Below, piece by piece: positions 35,126 through 43,176 of a stretch of DNA of 50,792 nt. The notes under the pieces were generated by a model. That model made no database searches. It saw only the letters and a program-made list of their open reading frames with translations, and was not told the DNA's origin. Position 1 is the first letter of the stretch. The number at the start of each line of letters is the position of its first letter. The position numbers and the translations under genes are program-made. The stretch is from an uncultured Pseudomonadota bacterium (GTDB lineage: Bacteria; Pseudomonadota; Alphaproteobacteria; UBA9219): assembly GCA_903875345.1 (NCBI GenBank), contig CAIQVS010000332.1:1-50792 (forward strand), read 5' to 3'.

Positions 35126-36235
35126 TCAAGCCGCGATGTTCAGAATGTCCCCAAGCCGATCAAGCAGATAATCAAGGTCTTCGGAGCCAAAATCCTCAAA
35201 CTGCGTCAGCACGCGTTCCAACACCCTTGCTTGATAGCGTTCGCGGTCATGTTCGCCTCCGTCCATTTCCGTCTCATGCACCACATCAATGGCAACGCGG
35301 ACAGCAGGCAGGAACCGCTGCGGCAAATTGGTTTTGGCGTAAAGGGATTTAAGACCGAGCCTTCCTGCGTCATGGATCAGGATACGGGCGTTAACCACCG
35401 GAATGTTGGCCAAGACCGCCATGGCCATTTCAAAAAAGGCAATATCGCCTATGCATAGCGCACGCAGAATCAACGAAGGCGTCAATCTTTTGCTTTGGTG
35501 CATCTGCGTGACCATTTTTTCCAGTTCGGCTTCGCTGGAGCGACCGGAAAGGCCGATAATCGCGCGCTCGCGGCTTTGCAAAACCAGATTGGCCGCCATC
35601 TTTGGCGACATATCATGGTGACTGACCAGATAATCCTTCAAATTGTCGGACACGATCGCAACCAAGCGCTCCGAAACAGCGACGGGCAAGGTCGGACGTT
35701 GAACGATTTTCTCCTTGACCACATCGCTTTGGGCAAAACGATCAACCGCTTTATTCAGGCTCGCATCGTCGATTTTAGCGCCAACATTACCCATCAGGGT
35801 AGCGACAGCCTTTTCACCGCCTTTGTCGATCAAGGCTTCGGAAACTTTCTCCGACACAGTTGAGCGCGAGGCGATGGCTTGCTGTTTTCCCTCGGCGCCG
35901 CTGTGGACGATCTCAGCCAGATCGTCGTCTGTTAATACGTTGGAGTGTTCGAGGATCGGCAGCGCTACCGTTTCCACGTCCTGCGCCAACTTCAAGGCAA
36001 CGTCGTGGGGAAGCCGCACCGCCTTGCGCAAACTTTCCGCCAGCGACTTACGCACCATGGTTTCGGCGTCTTTGGCCATAATACGAACGATATCTTGCGC
36101 CAATACTAATTCGGACTCTGTTAGACGGGGGCTGTCAAGTTCGACGGCAAGCTTGCCTGCAAGTTCCGAACGAACCTCCGGCGAGGGTTCAGCCAGAAGC
36201 TTTGCAACATCGTTTTGGGATAGTGTTGACGCCAT
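35126..36235 (-). CDS. DUF2336 domain-containing protein
   Basis: The 369-residue protein belongs to DUF2336, a helical-repeat family common in alphaproteobacteria and of unknown function. Its sequence is a chain of HEAT-like helix pairs, for example MVRKSLAESLRKAVRLPHDV, DDDLAEIVHSGAEGKQQAI and TPSLILRALCIGDIAFFEM. No signal or membrane segment is evident. GAAAGG lies about eight bases upstream of the ATG. Neighbours (CZB chemoreceptor on one side, apt on the other) give no functional clue, although DUF2336 proteins have been linked to motility and development in some genera; I do not extend that here. Confidence 0.88.
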   Translation of the reverse strand: MASTLSQNDVAKLLAEPSPEVRSELAGKLAVELDSPRLTESELVLAQDIVRIMAKDAETMVRKSLAESLRKAVRLPHDVALKLAQDVETVALPILEHSNVLTDDDLAEIVHSGAEGKQQAIASRSTVSEKVSEALIDKGGEKAVATLMGNVGAKIDDASLNKAVDRFAQSDVVKEKIVQRPTLPVAVSERLVAIVSDNLKDYLVSHHDMSPKMAANLVLQSRERAIIGLSGRSSEAELEKMVTQMHQSKRLTPSLILRALCIGDIAFFEMAMAVLANIPVVNARILIHDAGRLGLKSLYAKTNLPQRFLPAVRVAIDVVHETEMDGGEHDRERYQARVLERVLTQFEDFGSEDLDYLLDRLGDILNIAA

Positions 36236-36477
36236 CGTTACAGCCTTTCAATCGGTATGCCGGGACCTTATACACGAGACAATGGCCTCATATGCCCAAC
36301 GATACTCTGTTTCTATAGCATCTATAAAGTGCATGATGCGATCATGTCATAGAAGCCTTGTAGGTTAATTAATAATCCCTCGTTTTTTGGTTAGGAAACC
36401 GTTAAGAAGACGATGGCCGCGCATTTTTTATCCGCGCCAAGCTCCAATTCCCCATCCTCAAACTCCCATACTGAACC

Positions 36478-36996
36478 ATGATTGATCTTAAACAACACAT
36501 TCGCGGCATCCCTGATTTTCCTAAACCCGGCATTCTATTCTATGACATCGGCACTTTGCTTGCGAACGGCCCGGCATGGAAAGACACGATTGCCGAACTG
36601 ACTGAGGCTATTCGTCCACTGAAGCCGGATGCCCTTGTCGGCATCGAGTCGCGTGGATTCCTTGTCGCCGCCCCCTTGGCCGCCGCGCTTGGTATTGGTT
36701 TTGTCATGGTCCGCAAGAAAGGGAAATTGCCCGGCAAGACAATTCCGCATTCCTATGCTCTTGAATACGGCACCGACACAATCGAAATTCAGGAAGGCAT
36801 GCTAAAGCCCAGAGATAATGTCGTCCTTTGTGACGATCTGCTGGCTACGGGAGGAACAGCTATGGCGGCAACTTCGCTGATCCGACGTATCGGCGCCGAA
36901 GTTATCCATGCCGCCTTTATTATCGAGCTTTCCTTCCTCGATGGTCGCCGCAAACTGGGCGTTCCGATCACGAGCCTTGTCTCTTACGCCGAGTAG
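36478..36996 (+). CDS. apt: Adenine phosphoribosyltransferase
   Basis: Apt salvages adenine to AMP using PRPP. The 172-residue protein has the PRPP-binding motif [14 protein letters not shown] (115-128), the flexible loop region with [10 protein letters not shown], and the N-terminal [14 protein letters not shown] family start. The usual length is matched. The leader just before the ATG is pyrimidine-rich and holds CTCCAATTCCCCATCC and CCTCAAACTCCC, words also found near murC and rodA/purQ. It is followed convergently by the HAMP protein gene with a four-base gap. It belongs functionally with the purine genes purQ, purL and guaB. Confidence 0.94.
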   Translation: MIDLKQHIRGIPDFPKPGILFYDIGTLLANGPAWKDTIAELTEAIRPLKPDALVGIESRGFLVAAPLAAALGIGFVMVRKKGKLPGKTIPHSYALEYGTDTIEIQEGMLKPRDNVVLCDDLLATGGTAMAATSLIRRIGAEVIHAAFIIELSFLDGRRKLGVPITSLVSYAE

Positions 36997-37000
36997 CCGA

Positions 37001-39277
37001 TTATCCTGCCCGCCGCATCTGCGCAACTTCACTGCGGATTTCCTGCATGTGCGCATCAAGCACGCTGAGCGTGGCGACGAGTTCGGCCAGAATATTGGTC
37101 TGCTGCTCTATCTGATGCTGCGCATTATGAAGAGCTTCTGATTCGACGGGTGCGTTTGGTTCCGCATTCAATTCCGCTAAACTGGTTTCAAGCCGCGTGA
37201 CTTCCTGTGAGATAATTTGAGCAAGCCCGGCACGGGTTGCCTCAATTTGCGAGGCCATCTGATACCATTGATTGCGCATTTGTTCGGAAATATCCGAAGT
37301 GTTCACGGCGCTCGTCGGCGTGTTGGCGGACATCTGTTCCCGCATGTGTTCAAGGCTTGACCCGATGACGTCAAACCCGCTTTTGATTTCTTTCATCAAG
37401 GAGCCGACAAAAGCCGGTTCTTGCGAAAGAGCCGCATTATTGTGATGCGTCAGATCGACAATTTGTTCCGTAATGCGCACAACGTAACCTTCAAGCTCGG
37501 CGAAATGTTTCTCCATGTTATCGCCGACGGCTTCCGTGCCTTGCGGTCGGGTGGAAACGACACGCCCTTCCAACTGGTCGCCAAGTTCCTGCATTCGAGT
37601 GGCAAAGCGCCCAATAGCCTCGTCCAGCTTCGCCTGTTCATCGCGCAAACGATCGGACGACGAGGCCAAGGTTTGTGACGCAGTCGTCGTCTGGGTCAAA
37701 AGTCCACAGCTCTGTGTCGTGAGCAGGTCTATCTGCGCTTTTGTCGCTTCGGTCTGTTCCGCGAGAAGAGTTTCCATTTTCGCATGGGTCGATTCAAGCG
37801 CTTCGATAGCATTTTCGATGCGCGGGGCGACGGTGTCGGACAACGCCCCGCTACCGTTGACCGATGTCCCCGTCATTTTGAAATTCTCGATCGCTTCATC
37901 CAGACGGCTTTGGGTTTTTTCCGTCGTTTCGGCCAGAACCCGGCCACTGGCCTGCAGCAGATTGACCGCGCCAAACAAACGTTCGCCCAGATTGTCGGCT
38001 GTCGACGATAGTTTATGAATGGCCTCATCGCCTTGTTCGGCGTTTTTCTTGAGGTTGCGTTCAGTAACAACCAAGGACTGCAGAACATGCGCGACTTGCT
38101 TGCCCGTCAGCTGCGTAATCTCCGACAGGCCACGGGCGCGATCCTGCAGATAGGGGACAATCCGGTTCAGTTGATCGACCGCATGTTCCTGCGCGCTCTT
38201 CAATCCCTCGGCGGAGGCCACTATACTCTGCAAAGATTGCCGCACCTGCTGATCGCCCTGAACGGCGCGGCTTTCGACTTTATGCAACACAGCCTCCACA
38301 CGTTCGGTCAGCAGCGACAATGTTTCCTGCTGTTTCGCGATGGAATCATTCAGGTGGGTGGCTTTTTCATTCAGTTGTTCCGAGTCTCGGCTGACAACTC
38401 GCATCATCGCTTCGAACAGTGAACGCGTGTTGCCTTCAAAACGAAGACGGATCGGACATTCTTCGCTGAGCAAGGTCATGTCCGGCATCTGGCTGAACTG
38501 ATAGCGCGCCATATCAATGGCACGCGCCAACTCGCCAATGCTGTCGTGGCGCTCCATGCCCCAGATGGAGGTGCGCATATCGCCACGCGCCATGTTCTTG
38601 ACGCTTTGCGCCAAAGCGCGAAGCGGCGCGGAATTCCGGTCACGCAGCACAAGATAAATTCCTGCGGCCAGCGCCGCCGCAAGAATCAGGCTGCACCAGC
38701 AGGTCAACGTCAACAACATGCCCCAGAACTGCGCCTGTCCTTCGGCATTGGCGCGTCGCACGTCCCAAGCGGCGTTCACACGGGCATCAAGCAAAGGCAG
38801 GGCGGCGTAAAGCGGCGCGAGGTCAGAAAGCGTGAAAACGGTTGCCGGATCCGTAATCACCTTTTCGGCTTTTTGTAAAACAGCGCCGAAGGTATCAAGG
38901 ATAGCGCGCAGGTCGCGCCGCGAACCCGCAGCCGTTTGTTCGGGAATGCGCGCGAAGGTGGATTCGGCTTCCTTTAACTGTCCCTTCATATCGTCAAGGA
39001 CTGCGGCGTCGTGGGTAGCGGCAAAATTTTGCGCCTGCCCTATGAATCCCCCATAACCGAGCGTGCGGCGAAGCTTGTCTAAACTTTCCTGACCTTCATC
39101 CGGAATCGAAGGGTTCGCTGCCAACGGGATGGTTAAGACGGTTTCGGAACGATCCAATTCGTATTTTAGAAAACCCGCCAGACCAATCATCACCAAGCAG
39201 ACAAAGATCACCAAACCAAGGACAAGACCAGTCCTGCGACTGACATGAGAAACAGGCGGTAGGGAGGTTTGGGTCAT
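37001..39277 (-). CDS. Large HAMP/coiled-coil membrane protein, chemoreceptor-like
   Basis: The 758-residue protein has a membrane segment at about residues 16-38, an extracytoplasmic domain, a second membrane segment near 185-208, a HAMP domain (LRALAQSVKNMARGDMRT onward), and some 480 residues of predicted coiled coil with many Gln, Glu and Ala. The long stalk resembles methyl-accepting receptors but the conserved tip (Q-T-N-L-L-A-L-N-A-x-I-E-A-A-R) is missing, so coupling to CheA by the usual contact is doubtful. A candidate promoter lies at 39326-39354. It is located between apt and rodA, with a convergent apt. Alternative readings are a cell-envelope scaffold or polarity factor. Function unknown. 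Confidence 0.8.
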   Translation of the reverse strand: MTQTSLPPVSHVSRRTGLVLGLVIFVCLVMIGLAGFLKYELDRSETVLTIPLAANPSIPDEGQESLDKLRRTLGYGGFIGQAQNFAATHDAAVLDDMKGQLKEAESTFARIPEQTAAGSRRDLRAILDTFGAVLQKAEKVITDPATVFTLSDLAPLYAALPLLDARVNAAWDVRRANAEGQAQFWGMLLTLTCWCSLILAAALAAGIYLVLRDRNSAPLRALAQSVKNMARGDMRTSIWGMERHDSIGELARAIDMARYQFSQMPDMTLLSEECPIRLRFEGNTRSLFEAMMRVVSRDSEQLNEKATHLNDSIAKQQETLSLLTERVEAVLHKVESRAVQGDQQVRQSLQSIVASAEGLKSAQEHAVDQLNRIVPYLQDRARGLSEITQLTGKQVAHVLQSLVVTERNLKKNAEQGDEAIHKLSSTADNLGERLFGAVNLLQASGRVLAETTEKTQSRLDEAIENFKMTGTSVNGSGALSDTVAPRIENAIEALESTHAKMETLLAEQTEATKAQIDLLTTQSCGLLTQTTTASQTLASSSDRLRDEQAKLDEAIGRFATRMQELGDQLEGRVVSTRPQGTEAVGDNMEKHFAELEGYVVRITEQIVDLTHHNNAALSQEPAFVGSLMKEIKSGFDVIGSSLEHMREQMSANTPTSAVNTSDISEQMRNQWYQMASQIEATRAGLAQIISQEVTRLETSLAELNAEPNAPVESEALHNAQHQIEQQTNILAELVATLSVLDAHMQEIRSEVAQMRRAG

Positions 39278-39325
39278 GAAATCGCTCAGGGCAGGCCGAC
39301 AGGTGGAGCTTTAACGACTTGACCC

Positions 39326-39354
39326 ATTATGGTAAAGATCGATGAAAAATGCAA
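39326..39354 (-). promoter_or_regulatory. Candidate promoter of the HAMP protein gene
   Basis: On the minus strand TTGCAT (39354-39349) and CATAAT (39331-39326) are separated by exactly 17 bases and lie about 50 bases before the start codon. The -10 box matches TATAAT at five of six positions and the -35 box is moderate. This is the best-formed promoter candidate seen in the window. Confidence 0.55.
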
Positions 39355-39393
39355 TACATTCAATGAAGTAGAAATAAGTCTTTAGATATCAGT

Positions 39394-40533
39394 TCAATCC
39401 ACGCTTCCCGTCCTTGATATCCGCATGTCACGATGGATCGACAGGCTGAGAAGAACTCCACAGCCGACAAGGAGCGTCATCATCGCTGTACCGCCATAGG
39501 AGACCAAGGGCAGAGGGATACCGACGACCGGAATGGTACCCGTCACCATAGCCACGTTAACAAAGACATAGAGGAAGAAGGTGACAGTCAACCCAAACGC
39601 CGCCAGCCGCCCGAACTGGCTACGACTTGTCAGAGCAATCATAAAGCCATAGGCGATCAGGAGAAAATACAGCAGAAGCAGAAAAATTGCGCCGAAAAGT
39701 CCAAACTCCTCCGCCAAAACGACGAAAATGAAATCGGTGTGCTTTTCCGGCAGGAACTGGAGCTGGCTTTGCGTTCCTTGCCCAAAGCCTTTGCCGAACA
39801 ATCCTCCAGAGCCAAGCGCAATCTTGGATTGCAGGATATTATAGCCGTGCCCCAGAGGATCGGCAGCGGGATTAAGGAACGTCAGCAACCGCGCCTTTTG
39901 ATAATCATGCAGATGATGCCAAGCAACCGGCAGAATTGCCGCCGCCAGCCCTATAACAATCAGAAATTTCCACCAGCGCACCCCTCCGGCGAAAAACACC
40001 GCCGCGCTCGCCAGCATCAGCAGCGTCGCCGTTCCAAGATTGGGCTGCAGCAGCACGAGCCCAACCGGAACCAGAACCATGGAGACAGGAGCGACCAGCT
40101 TGATGGGTTGGCCGATGTCTTCCAGAGATAAACCATGGAAATATTTAGCCAACGATAGGACGAGGGCAATTTTCATCAGCTCGGATGGTTGCAAGACAAA
40201 AAAACCGAGATTGATCCAGCGCTGCGCCCCCATGCCGATATGCCCCATCACCTCGACGACGACGAGCAGAAACAGCATGATCCCATAGAACGGATAGGCA
40301 ATCCTCCACCAGACACGAATATCAACCACAGCAATCACCAGCATCAGGACGATTCCGATGACGAAGCGGGCCAACTGCGCCCCCGCCCAAGGCTGCCAAT
40401 GCTTGCCCCCGGCGGAATAAAGCAGCGCGATCCCGATCAGCCCGATCGTGACGATCAACGCGACAAGCCCCCAGTTCATCAGACGCAACTTGTCGCCGAG
40501 TCCAAGATGATAAGCGGAGGAGAGACGGGGCAT
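39394..40533 (-). CDS. rodA: Rod-shape peptidoglycan polymerase RodA
   Basis: RodA is the SEDS-family polymerase of the elongation complex, partner of PBP2. The protein of 379 residues (ATG at 40533) has about ten membrane segments and the motifs GAQRWINLGFFVLQPSELMK, LTFLNPAADPLGHGYN and IPVVGIPLPLVSYGGTAMM. RodA rather than FtsW is indicated by the hairpin segment GKGFGQGTQSQLQFLPEKHTDF. The longer frame to 40608 adds 25 non-family residues and is rejected. Its usual companion mrdA (PBP2), and the mre genes, are not in the window. The upstream gap with purQ contains the nested repeat array. A HAMP protein gene follows downstream. Confidence 0.95.
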   Translation of the reverse strand: MPRLSSAYHLGLGDKLRLMNWGLVALIVTIGLIGIALLYSAGGKHWQPWAGAQLARFVIGIVLMLVIAVVDIRVWWRIAYPFYGIMLFLLVVVEVMGHIGMGAQRWINLGFFVLQPSELMKIALVLSLAKYFHGLSLEDIGQPIKLVAPVSMVLVPVGLVLLQPNLGTATLLMLASAAVFFAGGVRWWKFLIVIGLAAAILPVAWHHLHDYQKARLLTFLNPAADPLGHGYNILQSKIALGSGGLFGKGFGQGTQSQLQFLPEKHTDFIFVVLAEEFGLFGAIFLLLLYFLLIAYGFMIALTSRSQFGRLAAFGLTVTFFLYVFVNVAMVTGTIPVVGIPLPLVSYGGTAMMTLLVGCGVLLSLSIHRDMRISRTGSVD

Positions 40534-40540
40534 GGAACGG

Positions 40541-40682
40541 CTAGAAGTTAGGGGTTGGGGATTGGAGAAAAAGGTTGCGATAGATTGTAACGTATCGCAA
40601 GACATCATGCTATCAACTTGAATTTCCAGCCTCTAACCTCTAACCTCCAGCTCTAACCTCCAACCCCTAACCCCCGACTCCC
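40541..40682. repeat. Nested inverted repeats and CTAACC-type array between rodA and purQ
   Basis: GTTAGGGGTTGG (40547-40558) is the exact reverse complement of CCAACCCCTAAC (40660-40671). Inside, TTGCGATA (40575-40582) and TATCGCAA (40593-40600) form a perfect eight-base stem with a ten-base loop. The right side, 40630-40682, is a degenerate array of CTCTAACC/TCCAACCC words reaching to the purQ start codon. TTCCAGCCTCTAA (40624-40636) recurs on the other strand between murG and murC (14714-14726). Confidence 0.65.
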
Positions 40683-41348
40683 ATGCGCGCTGCCATTATC
40701 GTTTTTCCGGGTTCCAACCGCGAGCATGACGCCGCTCGCGCGCTTAGCCGTGCAATGGGCAAGGAACCGGATTTTGTTTGGCATAATGACAGCGAAATGC
40801 CAAAAACCGACTTGATCCTGCTGCCCGGCGGTTTTTCTTACGGCGATTATCTGCGCACCGGCGCGATGGCGGCGCATTCGCCGATCATGCGCGAGGTCAT
40901 CGACCGCGCCAAAAAAGGCGTGCGCGTCTGGGGCATTTGCAACGGCTTCCAAATTTTGTGTGAAACCGGCTTGCTCCCCGGCATCCTGTTGCGCAACGCC
41001 AGCCTGAAATTCGTCTGCCGCACCGTGACGTTGAGCGTCGAACAAACGGACAGCGATTTCACGCGTCTGTGCCAGCGCGGGCAGGAATTGCGCGTTCCGG
41101 TTGCGCATGGCGACGGAAATTATTTCGCCTCCGCCGACATGCTAAAGGAACTTGAGGATTACGGCCAGATCGCTTTCCGTTATCGTGATAACCCCAATGG
41201 CTCGATCCGAGACATCGCCGGAGTCTTCAACAAAACCCGCAACGTCCTCGGGCACATGCCGCATCCCGAAGACGCCATCGAACCCCTACACGGCAGCGCG
41301 GACGGCGCAGTTTTGTTTGAGAGTATTGCCAAGGCGTTGGCGGCGTAA
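40683..41348 (+). CDS. purQ: Phosphoribosylformylglycinamidine synthase subunit PurQ
   Basis: PurQ is the glutaminase subunit of formylglycinamidine ribonucleotide synthase. The 221-residue protein is a class I amidotransferase with the catalytic cysteine in GICNGFQ (Cys88) and the His/Glu pair in GHMPHPEDA. The family start IIVFPGSNREHDAA and LILLPGGFSYGDYLR are complete. Its partner PurL is encoded 1.8 kb downstream, but PurS is not found nearby. The start codon follows directly on the CTAACC array, with no obvious ribosome site. The stop is adjacent to the convergent cysK stop with no bases between them, so the two transcripts must overlap or terminate inside each other. Confidence 0.95.
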   Translation: MRAAIIVFPGSNREHDAARALSRAMGKEPDFVWHNDSEMPKTDLILLPGGFSYGDYLRTGAMAAHSPIMREVIDRAKKGVRVWGICNGFQILCETGLLPGILLRNASLKFVCRTVTLSVEQTDSDFTRLCQRGQELRVPVAHGDGNYFASADMLKELEDYGQIAFRYRDNPNGSIRDIAGVFNKTRNVLGHMPHPEDAIEPLHGSADGAVLFESIAKALAA

Positions 41349-42314
41349 TCACATCCCCGCAAATAAATCCGTCGAGAGATAACGTTCGGCGAACGACGCC
41401 AAAATGACGACGATTACCTTGCCTTTCATCTCTGGCCGTGCGGCGATTTTCAAGGCCGCCGCGACCGTCGCGCCTGATGAAATGCCGCCCGGAATCCCCT
41501 CCATCTGCGCCAGTTTGCGCGCCGTGGTCAAGGCCGCGTCGTTGCTGACGGTAACGACCTCGTCGATCATTTTGACGTTCAAAACTTCGGGTATGAAACC
41601 GGGACCGATGCCCTGAATCTTGTGCGGCTTATGCGTACCGCCTGATAATAACGCGCTATCCTCCGGCTCAACCGCGACCACGCGCAGTCCGGGCTTTCGG
41701 GCTTTCAACTCCGTTCCCGCGCCTTGCAACGTACCGCCTGTACCCGCTCCGGCGACGAACACATCGACCGCGCCCTTGGTATCGTTCCAGATTTCCTCCG
41801 CCGTCGTGACGCGGTGGATGGCCGGATTGGCCGGGTTCTTGAACTGCTGCAACATCAGCGCCTTCGGCAGGCTGGCGACGATTTCCTCGGCGCGCGCGAT
41901 CGCGCCCTTCATGCCCTGCGCCGCCGGAGTCAACTCCAGCTCCGCCCCCAGAAGCTTCAGCATCTTGCGCCGCTCCATCGACATGCTTTCAGGCATCGTG
42001 ATGATCAGGCGATAGCCCCGCGCCGCCGCGACGAACGCAAGGCCGATGCCGGTGTTGCCCGATGTCGGTTCGACCAGCACCGTGTCCTTGGTCAGGCGAC
42101 CGCTGATCTCCGCGTCCTCGATCATGCCGAGCGCAAGGCGGTCTTTCACCGATGCCAACGGATTAAAGAATTCCAGCTTGGCGTAAACCGTGGCGACGCA
42201 TCCGGCCTCCTTGGCAATCGCATTCAACCGCACCAGCGGCGTATCGCCGACCGTGTCGACAATGCTGTCATAGGTGCGACCCCGACCTTGAGTGTGAAAG
42301 CGGGTGATGGGCAT
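41349..42314 (-). CDS. cysK: Cysteine synthase A
   Basis: CysK makes cysteine from O-acetylserine and sulfide in a PLP-dependent reaction. The 321-residue protein has the PLP lysine in ASVKDRLAL (Lys57), the phosphate loop TSGNTG at 84-89, the glycine-rich VAGAGTGGTLQG segment, and the late PGGISSGATVAA. It fits CysK rather than CysM. It is placed opposite purQ and divergent from the zeta-like gene across 81 bases. It is not part of the purine pathway, so it breaks the purQ-purL arrangement. Confidence 0.93.
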   Translation of the reverse strand: MPITRFHTQGRGRTYDSIVDTVGDTPLVRLNAIAKEAGCVATVYAKLEFFNPLASVKDRLALGMIEDAEISGRLTKDTVLVEPTSGNTGIGLAFVAAARGYRLIITMPESMSMERRKMLKLLGAELELTPAAQGMKGAIARAEEIVASLPKALMLQQFKNPANPAIHRVTTAEEIWNDTKGAVDVFVAGAGTGGTLQGAGTELKARKPGLRVVAVEPEDSALLSGGTHKPHKIQGIGPGFIPEVLNVKMIDEVVTVSNDAALTTARKLAQMEGIPGGISSGATVAAALKIAARPEMKGKVIVVILASFAERYLSTDLFAGM

Positions 42315-42395
42315 AATTGTCCTCGCAAGAAAGCATTACGTTAGCGGCGTCAAATTACCATTTTTCCCACCGGAAGAATAGGGTATGTTCGCGCC

Positions 42396-43001
42396 ATGAA
42401 ACAGCCGATGCTTTACATGATCGCCGGACCCAACGGGGCGGGAAAAACCACCGCCGCAATGGAATTGCTGCCTCGTTTTCTGTCAATCCACGAATTCGTC
42501 AATGCCGATGAGATTGCGCGCGGTCTTAATCCCCTCGATCCGTCCGGACAGAATGTTGCGGCGGGACGGCTTATGTTAAATCGCATCGATGACTTAATTG
42601 TTTCTGGTAAAAATTTCGCGTTTGAGACGACCGGCGCAAGCCGCGCGTTTGCCGAAAAAATGAAGAACGCCAAGAATGCGGGTTATCGGCTGGGGCTTCT
42701 TTATCTGTGGTTGCCCAGCGCCGAGTTCGCCAAGCATCGTGTGCGTTTGCGCGTCAGACAGGGTGGGCATTCGATTCCCGATCATGACATTGAACGACGT
42801 TTTGGACGCAGCCTATGCAATCTGATACATCTCTATCTGCCCCTGGTTGATGAGGCGAATATATATGACAGCTCATCATCAGGCATGAATACCTACAAGC
42901 TGATTGCCGGAAAAATTGGAGCAAACTGGGCTGTAATCCAATCTGCTCTTTGGACGACCATCGAACAAGCAGCCGGGGAGTCTGCCCTTGACAAACATTA
43001 G
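42396..43001 (+). CDS. Zeta-toxin-like kinase/ATPase
   Basis: The 201-residue P-loop protein has Walker A GPNGAGKTT (11-19), NADEIARGLNP (36-46), the substrate-binding FAFETTGAS (74-82), and the distal arginine region GGHSIPDHDIERRFGRSL. This pattern is that of the zeta-toxin-like COG4185 ATPase group, whose toxin members phosphorylate UDP-sugars of cell-wall synthesis. Whether this member is a toxin is unproven. The stop overlaps the following small gene by 14 bases, and that gene overlaps purL, so all three are probably cotranscribed. Confidence 0.82.
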   Translation: MKQPMLYMIAGPNGAGKTTAAMELLPRFLSIHEFVNADEIARGLNPLDPSGQNVAAGRLMLNRIDDLIVSGKNFAFETTGASRAFAEKMKNAKNAGYRLGLLYLWLPSAEFAKHRVRLRVRQGGHSIPDHDIERRFGRSLCNLIHLYLPLVDEANIYDSSSSGMNTYKLIAGKIGANWAVIQSALWTTIEQAAGESALDKH

Positions 43002-43176
43002 CGATGTTATTTTACCACAGCTTGCCAAAGGCGTTCACGCGGGTACTCTGGCCGCAATCAAGAAAGCGCGGATGACCGGAACCAATTTAGTCATCTGGCG
43101 CGACGGACAAACCGTCGAGATTACGCCGGATGAAGCCGAAGCGATGTTGTTGAAAGAGGAAAAAGACAGCCCATGA
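42988..43176 (+). CDS. Small partner protein of the zeta-like kinase
   Basis: The 62-residue protein starts with TTG at 42988; GGGGAG (42975-42980) lies seven bases upstream. It contains VHAGTLAAIKKARMTG, NLVIWRDGQTVEITPDEAE and an acidic-basic tail (LLKEEKDSP). The family is not recognised but the size, 14-base overlap with the kinase, and acid character fit an antitoxin-like or regulatory companion. The TGA overlaps the purL ATG (ATGA at 43173), so purL translation may depend on it. No DNA-binding motif is obvious. Confidence 0.7.
   Translation: MTNISDVILPQLAKGVHAGTLAAIKKARMTGTNLVIWRDGQTVEITPDEAEAMLLKEEKDSP

Noticed and set aside
40630-40682. Telomere-like or CRISPR-type repeat
   Set aside because: The CTAACC words are degenerate and uneven in period, without spacers, so they fit a short intergenic repeat better.
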